Shown here: positions 1-7,253 of the stretch, piece by piece
Numbering within the stretch: position 1 is the stretch's first letter
How the letters are laid out: every line of letters begins with the position of its first letter
Source of the DNA: an uncultured Woeseia sp.
Lineage (GTDB): Bacteria; Pseudomonadota; Gammaproteobacteria; Steroidobacterales; Woeseiaceae
Length of the DNA: 14,469 nucleotides
Direction: 5' to 3'
Assembly: GCA_937925605.1 (NCBI GenBank)
Contig: CALALV010000154.1
Span: 1 to 14,469, forward strand
Notes under the pieces: generated by a model
What the model was told of the DNA's origin: nothing
The model's input: only the letters and a program-made list of their open reading frames with translations
Databases searched by the model: none
Translations under genes and position numbers: made by a program

Positions 1-826
1 CGCAGGCCACGTCGACGCCGTCACGGCCCGCCGCGAGGATCTCGCCCGGTCGGCCGCCGGCGCCGGCCAGCGCCTCGCTGCGCCAGCACTTGACGAGCTC
101 GCCGTCGAGCTCGAAACGCGCGCCGGGAACCGGGTTGAAGGCGCGCACGCGGCGGTCGAGTTCCGCGGCCGGAAGTCTCCAGTCGAGCGCGCCGTCCCCG
201 GCTTCGATCTTGCCCGCGTGGGTCGCCTTTGCATCGTCCTGTGGCTCGGCCGCGAGGCTGCCGTCCAGCAGTCCGGGTAGGTGCTCGACGAGCAGCTCGC
301 CACCGAGGCCGGCGAGCCGGTCGTGCAGTTCGCCCGCGGTCTCGCGCGGCCCGACCGGGATCGCGGCACGCGCGTACACCGGCCCGGTGTCGAGTCCTGC
401 CTCCATGCGCATCAGGCTGATGCCGGTCTCGGCGTCGCCGGCGAGAATCGCGGCCTGGATCGGCGCGGCGCCGCGCCAGCGCGGCAGCAGCGACGCGTGC
501 ACGTTGACGCAGCCGAGCCGCGGCAGGTCGAGGGCCGCCTGCGGGAACAGCAGGCCGTAGGCGGCGACGACGATCAGGTCGGGTTCGAAGGACGCGACCG
601 CGGCGCGTGCGTCGGGATCTTTCAGCGTCGCGGGCTGCAGGACCTCGAGGCCCTGCTCGAGCGCGTACTGCTTGACCGGCCCGTGCGCGAGGCGCCGGCC
701 GCGGCCCTTCGGGCGGTCCGGCTGGCACAGCACGGCGACCGGCCGTCGGCCGGACTCGACGAGCGCCGCCAGGGAGGCGAGTGCGAACGCCGGCGTGCCG
801 GCGAAGACCAGGCGGGCGTCGCTCAC
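1..826 (-). CDS. fmt: Methionyl-tRNA formyltransferase, 3' end missing at window edge
   Basis: This enzyme transfers a formyl group from 10-formyl-tetrahydrofolate to Met-tRNA(fMet), giving the initiator tRNA used in bacterial translation. The visible 275 codons begin with an FAGTPAFA stretch (residues 8-15), typical of the N-terminal Rossmann-like formyltransferase domain. The catalytic region NVHASLLPRWRGAAPIQ starts at residue 108, with Asn108 and His110 as expected catalytic residues, and GLDTG (144-148) supplies the catalytic Asp146. Part of the C-terminal tRNA-binding domain follows. E. coli Fmt is about 315 residues, so roughly 40 residues lie beyond the window. I chose the GTG at 826 because the family's N-terminus (RLVFAGTP) begins right after it; no strong ribosome binding site precedes it. 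It lies 16 nt downstream of def and is almost certainly co-transcribed with it. Identification is firm from motifs and synteny. Confidence 0.96.
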   Translation of the reverse strand, partial: MSDARLVFAGTPAFALASLAALVESGRRPVAVLCQPDRPKGRGRRLAHGPVKQYALEQGLEVLQPATLKDPDARAAVASFEPDLIVVAAYGLLFPQAALDLPRLGCVNVHASLLPRWRGAAPIQAAILAGDAETGISLMRMEAGLDTGPVYARAAIPVGPRETAGELHDRLAGLGGELLVEHLPGLLDGSLAAEPQDDAKATHAGKIEAGDGALDWRLPAAELDRRVRAFNPVPGARFELDGELVKCWRSEALAGAGGRPGEILAAGRDGVDVAC

Positions 827-842
827 GGGTTGGGGGGTGCCG

Positions 843-1367
843 TCAGAGCACGGCCGCGGCCGCCGGCTGGCGGCTGCGACGGTCTTTTTCGAGGCGTTTG
901 CGAATGCGCTGGCGCTTGGCTTCGGACAGGTAATCGACGAACAGCTTGCCGTCGAGGTGGTCGATCTCGTGCTGGACACAGATCGCGAGCAGCCCTTCCA
1001 TCTCGCGCTCGACCGTCTCGCCGTCGCGGTCGAGGTAGCGGACGCGGATGTGCTCGGCGCGCTCGACTTCCTCGTAGTAGCCGGGCACCGACAGGCAGCC
1101 CTCCTCGGAGACGGCGACGCCGTCCTTCTCGAGGATCTCCGGGTTGATCAGGGCATGCGGGTCGTTCTTTTCCGCGCTGACGTCGGCGACCAGCAGTCGG
1201 CGGTGCACGTCGACCTGGGTCGCGGCCAGGCCGATGCCCGGGGCCTGGTACATCGTCTCGAACATGTCGTCGATCAGGCTGCGCAGCTCGTCGTCGACGG
1301 TGTCGACCGGGACGGCCTTGCGGCGGAGGCGCGGATCGGGAAATTCCAGTATTTTCAAGATGGCCAT
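843..1367 (-). CDS. def: Peptide deformylase
   Basis: This metalloenzyme removes the N-formyl group from nascent polypeptides, undoing the work of the neighbouring fmt product. The 174-residue protein shows all three family motifs in order: GIGLAATQ (44-51), EGCLSVPG (89-96) with metal ligand Cys91, and QHEIDHLDG (132-140), the HExxH motif with ligands His133 and His137 and catalytic Glu134. This is a canonical, probably active enzyme of normal length (E. coli Def is about 169 residues). The ATG at 1367 gives the conserved MAILKILEFPDPRL start. A purine-rich GTAGGAAG lies well upstream of it, so the ribosome binding site is poor or atypical. The last residues are an alanine-rich tail (QPAAAAVL). 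It is the first gene of a def-fmt unit transcribed away from the LysM lipoprotein gene. Confidence 0.97.
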   Translation of the reverse strand: MAILKILEFPDPRLRRKAVPVDTVDDELRSLIDDMFETMYQAPGIGLAATQVDVHRRLLVADVSAEKNDPHALINPEILEKDGVAVSEEGCLSVPGYYEEVERAEHIRVRYLDRDGETVEREMEGLLAICVQHEIDHLDGKLFVDYLSEAKRQRIRKRLEKDRRSRQPAAAAVL

Positions 1368-1402
1368 GATGTTTGCTGGCTAGTTTTGCGTAGCTTCCTA
1401 CA

Positions 1403-1432
1403 AATTTACTCTAAAGTTTTGACTTAATTGAA
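1403..1432 (-). promoter_or_regulatory. Candidate sigma70-type promoter for def-fmt
   Basis: On the minus strand, TTCAAT (1432-1427) and TAAATT (1408-1403) are separated by 18 nt and lie in an AT-rich island within GC-rich DNA. Transcription would start near 1396, about 30 nt before the def ATG. The hexamers match the consensus only 3/6 and 4/6, so the call rests mainly on position and base composition. Confidence 0.35.
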
Positions 1433-1448
1433 TAAGATAGCGGACAAT
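1419..1448 (+). promoter_or_regulatory. Candidate sigma70-type promoter for the LysM lipoprotein gene
   Basis: TTGACT (1419-1424, 5/6 to the -35 consensus) is followed after 18 nt by GACAAT (1443-1448, 4/6 to the -10 consensus). Transcription would start near 1455 and leave a leader of about 134 nt before the ATG at 1589. It overlaps the minus-strand candidate promoter of def, so the two directions could interfere with each other. Confidence 0.45.
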
Positions 1449-1510
1449 CCCGCCTGTTGTGTTGCCGCGGAAGGCCGTGCCGGGGGTCGAATTGTGACAC
1501 GGTTGGCAGC

Positions 1511-1547
1511 TTGTGCCGTGGCCAGGCGACATATTATACATCGCCTG
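1511..1547 (+). promoter_or_regulatory. Second candidate promoter inside a 7-bp dyad
   Basis: An AT-rich core (1530-1540, containing TATTAT and TATACA) sits between perfect inverted repeats CAGGCGA (1523-1529) and TCGCCTG (1541-1547). TTGTGC at 1511-1516 is 18 nt upstream of TATACA (1535-1540). This could be a promoter whose -10 element is framed by an operator for a dimeric regulator. No specific regulator can be named. Confidence 0.3.
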
Positions 1548-1588
1548 TTTCCGACAGGACCGAATCCACAACGGAGCCGCCGTCGATC

Positions 1589-2827
1589 ATGATTTCCAGC
1601 ACCCTCCGCCCGTCAGCCGCCAGCCGCCTCGCCGTCCTAGTGATCGGCGCGTCGCTCGCCGGCTGCTCCATGAACCCCTTCGCCGGTGACGACGAGGGCC
1701 AGGCGCGGCAGCCGGTGCGCACGAGCACGGCGCCTGACCGGTCCACGTCGCTCGACCCGTCTGCCAGCACCAGCCCGGCACGCAGTGAGACCGCGCCCGC
1801 ACAGAACGTTCAGTCGCTGACGCCCGTGCCGCTCGCCGCCGGCGCGCCGGACGAGTACGTCGTGCAGCGCGGCGACACGCTTTGGGACATCGCCGAGACC
1901 TTCCTCGACGACCCCTGGTATTGGCCCGAAGTCTGGTATGTCAACCCGCAGGTCGAGAATCCACACCTTATCTATCCCGGCGACGTCCTCGCGCTCGTGA
2001 CGATCGACGGGCGGACGCGCATCACGACGCTGCGCGGCTCGGCCTACCGGCTGTCGCCCAGCGCGCGCATCACGCCGCTCGACGACGCGATCACGTCGAT
2101 TCCCTACGAGCAGATCGCCGCGTTCCTGTCGCGCGGCATGGTGCTCGAGCGCTCGCAGATCGAGCAGCTCCCGTACATCCTGGCCACGCGCGGCAACCGC
2201 ATGATCGCGGCCGCCGGCAACGACGTCTACGTCCGCGGCGGCGAGCCGACGACGCCGGGCACGCGCTTCTCGGTCGTGCACGTCGGCGACGAGCTGGTCG
2301 ACCCGGACGACAACCGCGTCGTCGGCTACCAGGGCCTGTTCATCGGCGAAGGCGCGCTGACCCGCGGCGGCGACCCGGCAACGGTCACGCTGACGGACAC
2401 GAATCGCGAGGCGCTGGCCGGCGACCGGCTCGTGCCGGAAACGGTCGACATCCCGCTGAACTTCTTCCCGAAGGCGCCGGAAGTCGACATCGACGGCCGC
2501 ATCATCTCGGTCGTCGACGGCGTGTCGCTGATCGGCCAGTACCAGGTCATCGTCATGAACCGCGGCGCCCGGGACGGCCTCGCGCCCGGCGACGTGCTGA
2601 CCGTGTTCCAGGCGGGTGAAACCGTGCGCGACCGCTACGCGAACCGCTCCTTCCTGTCCACCGGCAACGGCATCCTGGGCGGCCTGGGCGGCGAGAAGGT
2701 CAAGCTGCCGGACGAGGAAGCCGGCACGGTCATGGTCTTCAAGGTCTATGACCGCATCGGCTACGGCCTCGTCATGGAAGCGACCAGCGACATCCACGTG
2801 CTCGACGCGGTGCGCAGCCCGAACTGA
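1589..2827 (+). CDS. LysM-domain lipoprotein, TsaP/PA0020-like
   Basis: This is a predicted cell-envelope lipoprotein of 412 residues that binds peptidoglycan. The N-terminus has Arg13, a hydrophobic stretch (14-24) and the lipobox LAGC with Cys26. Ser at +2 predicts outer-membrane sorting. A Ser/Thr/Pro/Ala-rich linker (about 30-85) leads to one LysM domain (about 88-138: YVVQRGDTLWDIAETFL ... NPHLIYPGDVLAL). The remaining C-terminal part includes a stretch near the end of the kind 'V.MNRGARDGLAPGDVLTVF', which resembles the FlgT-C-like domain of TsaP proteins. TsaP in Neisseria helps anchor the type IV pilus secretin, and the Pseudomonas homologue PA0020 lies in the same position between def and dprA. 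A pilus or envelope role is therefore inferred from synteny. I reject a longer in-frame start at 1457 because the lipoprotein signal begins at the ATG at 1589, with GGAG at 1573-1576. Confidence 0.9.
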   Translation: MISSTLRPSAASRLAVLVIGASLAGCSMNPFAGDDEGQARQPVRTSTAPDRSTSLDPSASTSPARSETAPAQNVQSLTPVPLAAGAPDEYVVQRGDTLWDIAETFLDDPWYWPEVWYVNPQVENPHLIYPGDVLALVTIDGRTRITTLRGSAYRLSPSARITPLDDAITSIPYEQIAAFLSRGMVLERSQIEQLPYILATRGNRMIAAAGNDVYVRGGEPTTPGTRFSVVHVGDELVDPDDNRVVGYQGLFIGEGALTRGGDPATVTLTDTNREALAGDRLVPETVDIPLNFFPKAPEVDIDGRIISVVDGVSLIGQYQVIVMNRGARDGLAPGDVLTVFQAGETVRDRYANRSFLSTGNGILGGLGGEKVKLPDEEAGTVMVFKVYDRIGYGLVMEATSDIHVLDAVRSPN

Positions 2828-2850
2828 GCCGGCTGCTGCACGAGTACCCG

Positions 2851-2886
2851 GGGCCGGTCACCGCGCGGTGACCGGCCCTTTCTTTT
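2851..2886 (+). terminator. Strong intrinsic terminator after the LysM gene
   Basis: GGGCCGGTCACC (2851-2862) pairs perfectly over 12 bp with GGTGACCGGCCC (2867-2878) around a CGCG loop. The T-rich run TTTCTTTT (2879-2886) follows directly. It lies 24 nt after the lipoprotein stop codon. There is no matching A-run on the left side, so it should act mainly on plus-strand transcripts and separate this gene from dprA. Confidence 0.93.
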
Positions 2887-2974
2887 GTTGGAGAAACGGC
2901 ACGATTCGGCCGCTTGCGCTCGCCGACCGCGGCGGGCAGGGTGGCGCATGCCGACTGTCGCCCGCGAAGCCACG

Positions 2975-4081
2975 ATGACCGACGAACTCCGCGCCTGCCT
3001 CGCCCTGTCGCTCGCGCACGTCGGCGGCGCACAGCTCGAGTCGCTGTACGCCGCGCACGGCAGCGCGGCGGGCGTGCTCGCGGCCGGCGACACGGAGCTC
3101 GCGAGGCACGGGCTGTCCGCCGACAGGATTCGCGCGCTGCGCCGCCCCGACGCGGCCTTGCTCGAGGCAGCAGTCACCTGGGCCGAGGTCGACGGTCACC
3201 ACCTGGTGGTCGCGGGCAGCGACGACTACCCGCCGCTGTTGCGCCAGGTCCGCGACTGGCCGCCGCTCCTGTACGTCAACGGCAATCCCGGGGCCCTGCA
3301 GCTGCCGGCGCTCGCCATCGTCGGCAGCCGCAACCCGACGCGCGGCGGACTGGACACGGCGCGCGGTTTCGCCGCGCATCTCGCGAACTGCGGCTTCGTC
3401 ATCGTCAGCGGGCTCGCGCAGGGTATCGACACCGCCGCGCACGAGGGCGCGCTCGCCGCGCCCGGGCGCACTGTCGCCGTGCTCGGGCACGGCATCGACC
3501 GCGTATACCCGGCGGCGAACCGGGACCTCGCGCACCGCATCGCCGCCGACGGCGCGCTGGTCAGCGAATACCCGCTCGGCACGCCGCCGCGCCCGGAGCA
3601 TTTCCCGGCGCGCAACCGGCTGCTGAGCGGCCTCGCACTCGGCACGCTGGTCGTCGAGGCGGCCCGGCGCAGCGGCTCGCTGATCACCGCGCGGCTGGCG
3701 GCCGAGCAGGGCCGCGAGGTGTTCGCGATCCCGGGCTCGATCCACAACGCCCTCGCGCGCGGCTGCCACCGCCTGATCCGCGACGGCGCCAAACTGGTCG
3801 AGAGTGCAGACGACATAATCGCCGAACTGGGTCCGCTCGTCGGCCACCTGCGCGAGCAGCAGGCGGCGCCGGCGGCCGTTCCGCGCGAGGCCGTGAAACG
3901 CGACCGGGATTACGACAAGTTGCTGGATGCAATGGGATTCGACGCGGTGAGCGCCGACGAGATCGCGTCGCGCAGCGGATTGACGATCGAACAGGTTTCA
4001 TCCATGCTCCTTATACTGGAGCTCGAAGGCGACATCGAAGTTCTGCAGGGCGGACGATACTCGAGACTGCTCCCGGGCTGA
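2975..4081 (+). CDS. dprA: DNA processing protein DprA (Smf), RecA loader
   Basis: DprA binds incoming single-stranded DNA in the cytoplasm and loads RecA during natural transformation. Many non-competent bacteria also carry it. The 368-residue protein has an N-terminal SAM-like region (about 1-75) and a central Rossmann-fold domain. Its motifs are AIVGSRNPTRGG (114-125), SGLAQGID (145-152), SEYP (197-200), HFPARNRLLSGL (209-220), VVEAARRSGSLITARL (226-241) and REVFAIPGS (247-255). A C-terminal winged-helix domain (about 312-365) completes the normal long form (E. coli Smf is 374 residues). I chose the ATG at 2975, with GAAG 5 nt upstream; an in-frame ATG at 2948 would add nine residues and cannot be excluded. 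Smg follows 41 nt after the stop. No clear promoter is visible between the preceding terminator and this gene. Confidence 0.95.
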   Translation: MTDELRACLALSLAHVGGAQLESLYAAHGSAAGVLAAGDTELARHGLSADRIRALRRPDAALLEAAVTWAEVDGHHLVVAGSDDYPPLLRQVRDWPPLLYVNGNPGALQLPALAIVGSRNPTRGGLDTARGFAAHLANCGFVIVSGLAQGIDTAAHEGALAAPGRTVAVLGHGIDRVYPAANRDLAHRIAADGALVSEYPLGTPPRPEHFPARNRLLSGLALGTLVVEAARRSGSLITARLAAEQGREVFAIPGSIHNALARGCHRLIRDGAKLVESADDIIAELGPLVGHLREQQAAPAAVPREAVKRDRDYDKLLDAMGFDAVSADEIASRSGLTIEQVSSMLLILELEGDIEVLQGGRYSRLLPG

Positions 4082-4105
4082 TTCGCAACATCGATTCGCA
4101 ACATC
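4080..4105 (+). repeat. Perfect 13-bp tandem duplication at the dprA stop codon
   Basis: GATTCGCAACATC occurs twice in immediate succession (4080-4092 and 4093-4105). The first copy contains the last two bases of the dprA TGA stop, and the second ends just before the AAGGAG ribosome binding site of smg. It looks like a small replication-slippage duplication that lengthened the spacer. Confidence 0.9.
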
Positions 4106-4122
4106 AAGGAGCCGCTCCAGGC

Positions 4123-4599
4123 ATGAAAGAAAACGTGCTCGACGTGCTGATGTATCTCTTCGAGACCTACATCGACGCGGATGAGGAACCCGAGCCGAAC
4201 CAGAACGTGCTGCGCGGCGAGCTGGTCAGGGCCGGATTCGGGGCGCCGGAAATCGACCGGGCGCTGGACTGGCTGGACGGACTCACCGACAACCACGACA
4301 GCCTCCTGTTCGGCCCGCAGGCCGCGCACGGTACCCGCATCTACAATCACGTCGAGACCGCAAGGCTCGACGTGGAATGCCGTGGCTTCATCGCCTACCT
4401 GGAACAGATCGGGATCCTTTCGCCGATGCAGCGCGAAATCCTCGTCGAACGCCTGCTCGCGCTGGAGACGCCGGACATCGACGTCGAGCAGATCAAGTGG
4501 GTCGTCCTGATGGTGCTGTTCAGCCAGCCTGGCCAGGAACAGGCCTACGCGCGCATGGAAGACCTGGTGTTCGAGGAGAACACCGGCCTCCTGCATTAA
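4123..4599 (+). CDS. smg: Smg family protein (DUF494)
   Basis: This is a 158-residue cytoplasmic protein of the Smg/DUF494 family, conserved next to dprA in many proteobacteria. Its biochemical role is not established. Family features are the N-terminus MKENVLDVLMYLFETYIDAD (1-20), an acidic segment after it, a helical middle (ALDWLDGL), and a C-terminal half with GFIAYLEQIGILSPMQRE and IKWVVLMVLFSQPG. The start is an ATG preceded by AAGGAG at 4106-4111, with 11 nt spacing. It sits between dprA and topA. Identification rests on the highly characteristic N-terminus together with synteny. No membrane segment or catalytic motif is evident. Confidence 0.94.
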   Translation: MKENVLDVLMYLFETYIDADEEPEPNQNVLRGELVRAGFGAPEIDRALDWLDGLTDNHDSLLFGPQAAHGTRIYNHVETARLDVECRGFIAYLEQIGILSPMQREILVERLLALETPDIDVEQIKWVVLMVLFSQPGQEQAYARMEDLVFEENTGLLH

Positions 4600-4674
4600 A
4601 CCTTTGATGCTGCCCTGATTCGGGTGCGGCGCCCCGGCCCGCTCCTTGACACACTGCTGACGAGCAGGTAAACG

Positions 4675-4700
4675 AACCGCGGCACGGGCTGCGGTTTTTT
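4675..4700 (+). terminator. Intrinsic terminator between smg and topA
   Basis: AACCGC (4675-4680) pairs with GCGGTT (4691-4696). The inner bases GGC and GCT extend the stem to nine pairs, including one G-U, around the loop ACGG. A run of T residues ends at 4700. It lies 75 nt after smg and probably ends the dprA-smg transcript, so topA would need its own promoter within 4701-4751 or readthrough. Confidence 0.75.
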
Positions 4701-4751
4701 CGTCTCCGGCCCGTCGCAAGCTTCACTGGGCACCTCTGTAACGGAATCAGC

Positions 4752-7253
4752 ATGTCGCGAAACCTCGTGATCGTCGAATCGCCCGCCAAGGCGAAGACGA
4801 TCAGCAAGTACCTTGGCAAGGACTTCGACGTCATGGCCTCCTACGGCCATGTCCGCGACCTCGTGCCCAAGGAGGGCGCGGTCGACCCGAGCGCGGGCTT
4901 CGCGATGAAGTACCAGGTCATCGAGCGCAACGAAAAGCACGTCAACGCGATCATCCGCGCGCTGAAGAAAGCCGAGGCGCTGTACCTCGCGACTGACCCG
5001 GACCGCGAGGGCGAGGCGATTTCCTGGCACCTGATCGAGATCCTGAAAGAAAAGAAGGCGCTGAACGACAAGCCGGTGCACCGCGTCGTCTTCCACGAGA
5101 TCACCAAGGGCGCGATCCAGGAAGCGATCGACCACCCGCGCGGCATCTCCGACGAACTGGTCTGCGCGCAGCAGGCGCGCCGCGCGCTCGACTACCTCGT
5201 AGGCTTCAACCTCTCGCCGCTGCTGTGGAAAAAAGTCCAGCGCGGCCTGTCCGCCGGGCGCGTGCAGAGCCCGGCGCTGCGCATGATCGTCGAGCGCGAG
5301 CTGGAGATCGAGGCCTTCAAGCCGCGCGAGTACTGGACCATCGAGGCAGACGTCAGCAAGCAGGAACAGCCCTTCGTCGCCCGGCTCACGCGCTACAACG
5401 GCGACAAGGTCGAGCAGTTCAGCTTCGGCAACGAGGATTCCGCGCGCGAGGTCGAGAAGACCATCAACGCGGCAGCCTCCGGCGTCCTGACCGCGGTCAA
5501 GGTCGACAAGAAACAGCGCCGCCGCAATCCGGCCGCCCCGTTCACGACCTCGACGCTGCAGCAGGAGGCGTCGCGCAAGCTCGGCTTCAACACGCAGCGC
5601 ACGATGCGCGTCGCGCAGCGCCTGTACGAAGGCATCGAGCTGCCCGACGAGGGCAACGTCGGCCTTATCAGCTACATGCGCACCGACTCGGTGACGCTCG
5701 CGCAGTCGGCGCTAGACGAAATCCGCGACGTGATCCGCGATCGCTACGGCCGCGAGAACGTCCCGGAGAGCCCGCGCGAGTTCAAGACCAAGGCCAAGAA
5801 CGCGCAGGAAGCCCACGAGGCGATCCGCCCGACCTCGGTCGCACGCACGCCGGAGTCGCTGAAGGGCAAGCTCGATCGCGACCAGCTCAAGCTGTACACG
5901 CTGATCTGGCAACGCACGATGGCCTGCCAGATGGTGCCGGCGGTCTACGACACGGTCGCCCTGGACCTCGTGCCGGGCGACGTGCAGCCGGACGAGACGG
6001 CGCTCGCGGACTACCCGCAGATGCTGCGCGCCAACGGCTCGGTCCTGGTCGAGCCCGGCTTCATCGCCGTTTACCAGGAGGGCACCGACGACAAGGACAG
6101 CGACGACAGCGACCGGCTGCTGCCGGAAATCGCCGAGGGCGACCGCATCGCGCTCGACAAGCTGCGGCCCGAGCAGCATTTCACCGAGCCGCCGCCGCGC
6201 TTCACGGAGGCGAGCCTGGTCAAGACGCTCGAGGAATACGGCATCGGCCGGCCGTCGACCTACGCGAGCATCATCGCGACGCTGAAGAACCGCGAGTACG
6301 TCGAGATGGACGGCAAGCGCTTCATCCCGACGGACATCGGCCGCATCGTCAACGGCTTCCTGACCGAGCACTTCACCCAGTACGTCGACTACGACTTCAC
6401 CGCGCGCCTCGAGGACGACCTCGACGAGGTCTCGCTCGGCAAGAAGGACTGGGTGCCGCTGCTCGAGAACTTCTGGACCCAGTTCTCGGACCTGGTCGAG
6501 CACAAGGAAGAAAACGTCACGCGCGAGCAGGTGGCGATGGCACGCGAACTCGGCACCGATCCGAAGAGCGGCAAGCCGGTCACCGTGCGCATGGGCCGCT
6601 ACGGGCCGTTCGTGCAGATCGGCACCAAGGACGACGAGGAGAAGCCGAAGTTCGCAGGCCTGCGGCCGGGCCAGAAGATGAACGAGATCACGCTGGCCGA
6701 GGCGATGGAGCTGTTCAAGCTGCCGCGCAAGCTCGGCCACACGCCGGACGGCGAGCCGGTGTCGGCGAGCGTCGGCCGCTTCGGCCCCTACGTGCGCTAC
6801 GGCGACAAGTTCGTGTCGATCCGCGATGACGACCCGTACACGATCGAGCTGCCGCGCGCGCTCGAGCTGATCGAAGAGAAGAAGATCGCGGACGCCAACC
6901 GCATCATCCAGGACTTCGAGGAAGAAGGCATCCAGGTGCTGAACGGACGCTACGGTCCCTACATCACCGACAAGGCCAAGAACGCGCGCGTGCCGAAGGA
7001 CCGCGATCCGAAGTCGCTGACGCTCGAGGAGTGCAAGGAACTGCTCGCCGCCGCGCCAGTGCGCGGGCGCCGTGGCAAGAAGAAGGCGAGCAAGAAGACC
7101 GCGGCCGCCGCGACGAAGAAGAAGGCCGCGAAGAAGAAGACAGCAAAGAAGAAAGCCGCCAGGAAGAAGACGGCGAAGAATTCGAAAAAGAAGAAAAAGA
7201 AAAAGGCCGCGCGCAAGTCGGACGACACGGGCGGCGGGAACGAAGCCTCTTGA
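4752..7253 (+). CDS. topA: DNA topoisomerase I (type IA) with C-terminal repeats and lysine-rich tail
   Basis: TopA relaxes negative supercoils by a transient single-strand break. The 833-residue protein starts with the TOPRIM domain: VIVESPAKAKTI (6-17, Glu9) and ATDPDREGE (80-88, the Mg-binding DxD as Asp82/Asp84). The SAGRVQSPALR stretch (167-177) and GLISYMRTDS (304-313) follow, with the DNA-cleaving tyrosine at 308. The C-terminal third has no CxxC zinc ribbons. It carries at least three repeats with a GR[YF]GP core (GRYGPFV, GRFGPYV, GRYGPYI), the family's zinc-free C-terminal repeat type. From about residue 771 the protein ends in a Lys/Ala tail rich in KKK and AAKKK blocks, probably a nonspecific DNA clamp. 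Its TGA overlaps the tsaC ATG by one base. The family assignment is certain; the tail's function is inference. Confidence 0.98.
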   Translation: MSRNLVIVESPAKAKTISKYLGKDFDVMASYGHVRDLVPKEGAVDPSAGFAMKYQVIERNEKHVNAIIRALKKAEALYLATDPDREGEAISWHLIEILKEKKALNDKPVHRVVFHEITKGAIQEAIDHPRGISDELVCAQQARRALDYLVGFNLSPLLWKKVQRGLSAGRVQSPALRMIVERELEIEAFKPREYWTIEADVSKQEQPFVARLTRYNGDKVEQFSFGNEDSAREVEKTINAAASGVLTAVKVDKKQRRRNPAAPFTTSTLQQEASRKLGFNTQRTMRVAQRLYEGIELPDEGNVGLISYMRTDSVTLAQSALDEIRDVIRDRYGRENVPESPREFKTKAKNAQEAHEAIRPTSVARTPESLKGKLDRDQLKLYTLIWQRTMACQMVPAVYDTVALDLVPGDVQPDETALADYPQMLRANGSVLVEPGFIAVYQEGTDDKDSDDSDRLLPEIAEGDRIALDKLRPEQHFTEPPPRFTEASLVKTLEEYGIGRPSTYASIIATLKNREYVEMDGKRFIPTDIGRIVNGFLTEHFTQYVDYDFTARLEDDLDEVSLGKKDWVPLLENFWTQFSDLVEHKEENVTREQVAMARELGTDPKSGKPVTVRMGRYGPFVQIGTKDDEEKPKFAGLRPGQKMNEITLAEAMELFKLPRKLGHTPDGEPVSASVGRFGPYVRYGDKFVSIRDDDPYTIELPRALELIEEKKIADANRIIQDFEEEGIQVLNGRYGPYITDKAKNARVPKDRDPKSLTLEECKELLAAAPVRGRRGKKKASKKTAAAATKKKAAKKKTAKKKAARKKTAKNSKKKKKKKAARKSDDTGGGNEAS

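Noticed and set aside
1457..1588. In-frame upstream extension of the LysM gene
   Set aside because: The lipoprotein signal peptide begins at 1589. The extension is Cys/Arg-rich, unlike a signal sequence, and covers the promoter-like AT-rich DNA.
1637..2797. Long open frame antisense to the LysM lipoprotein gene
   Set aside because: The composition is skewed to Arg/Val/Asp with no motifs, and the plus-strand gene has lipobox and LysM motifs.
2914..4122. Arg-rich frame running through dprA into smg
   Set aside because: Only its last 158 codons (smg) look like a real protein. The upstream part is a shadow of dprA.
5712..6740. Long open frame antisense to topA
   Set aside because: It mirrors GC-rich topA codons. 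Recognisable topoisomerase motifs lie on the plus strand throughout.
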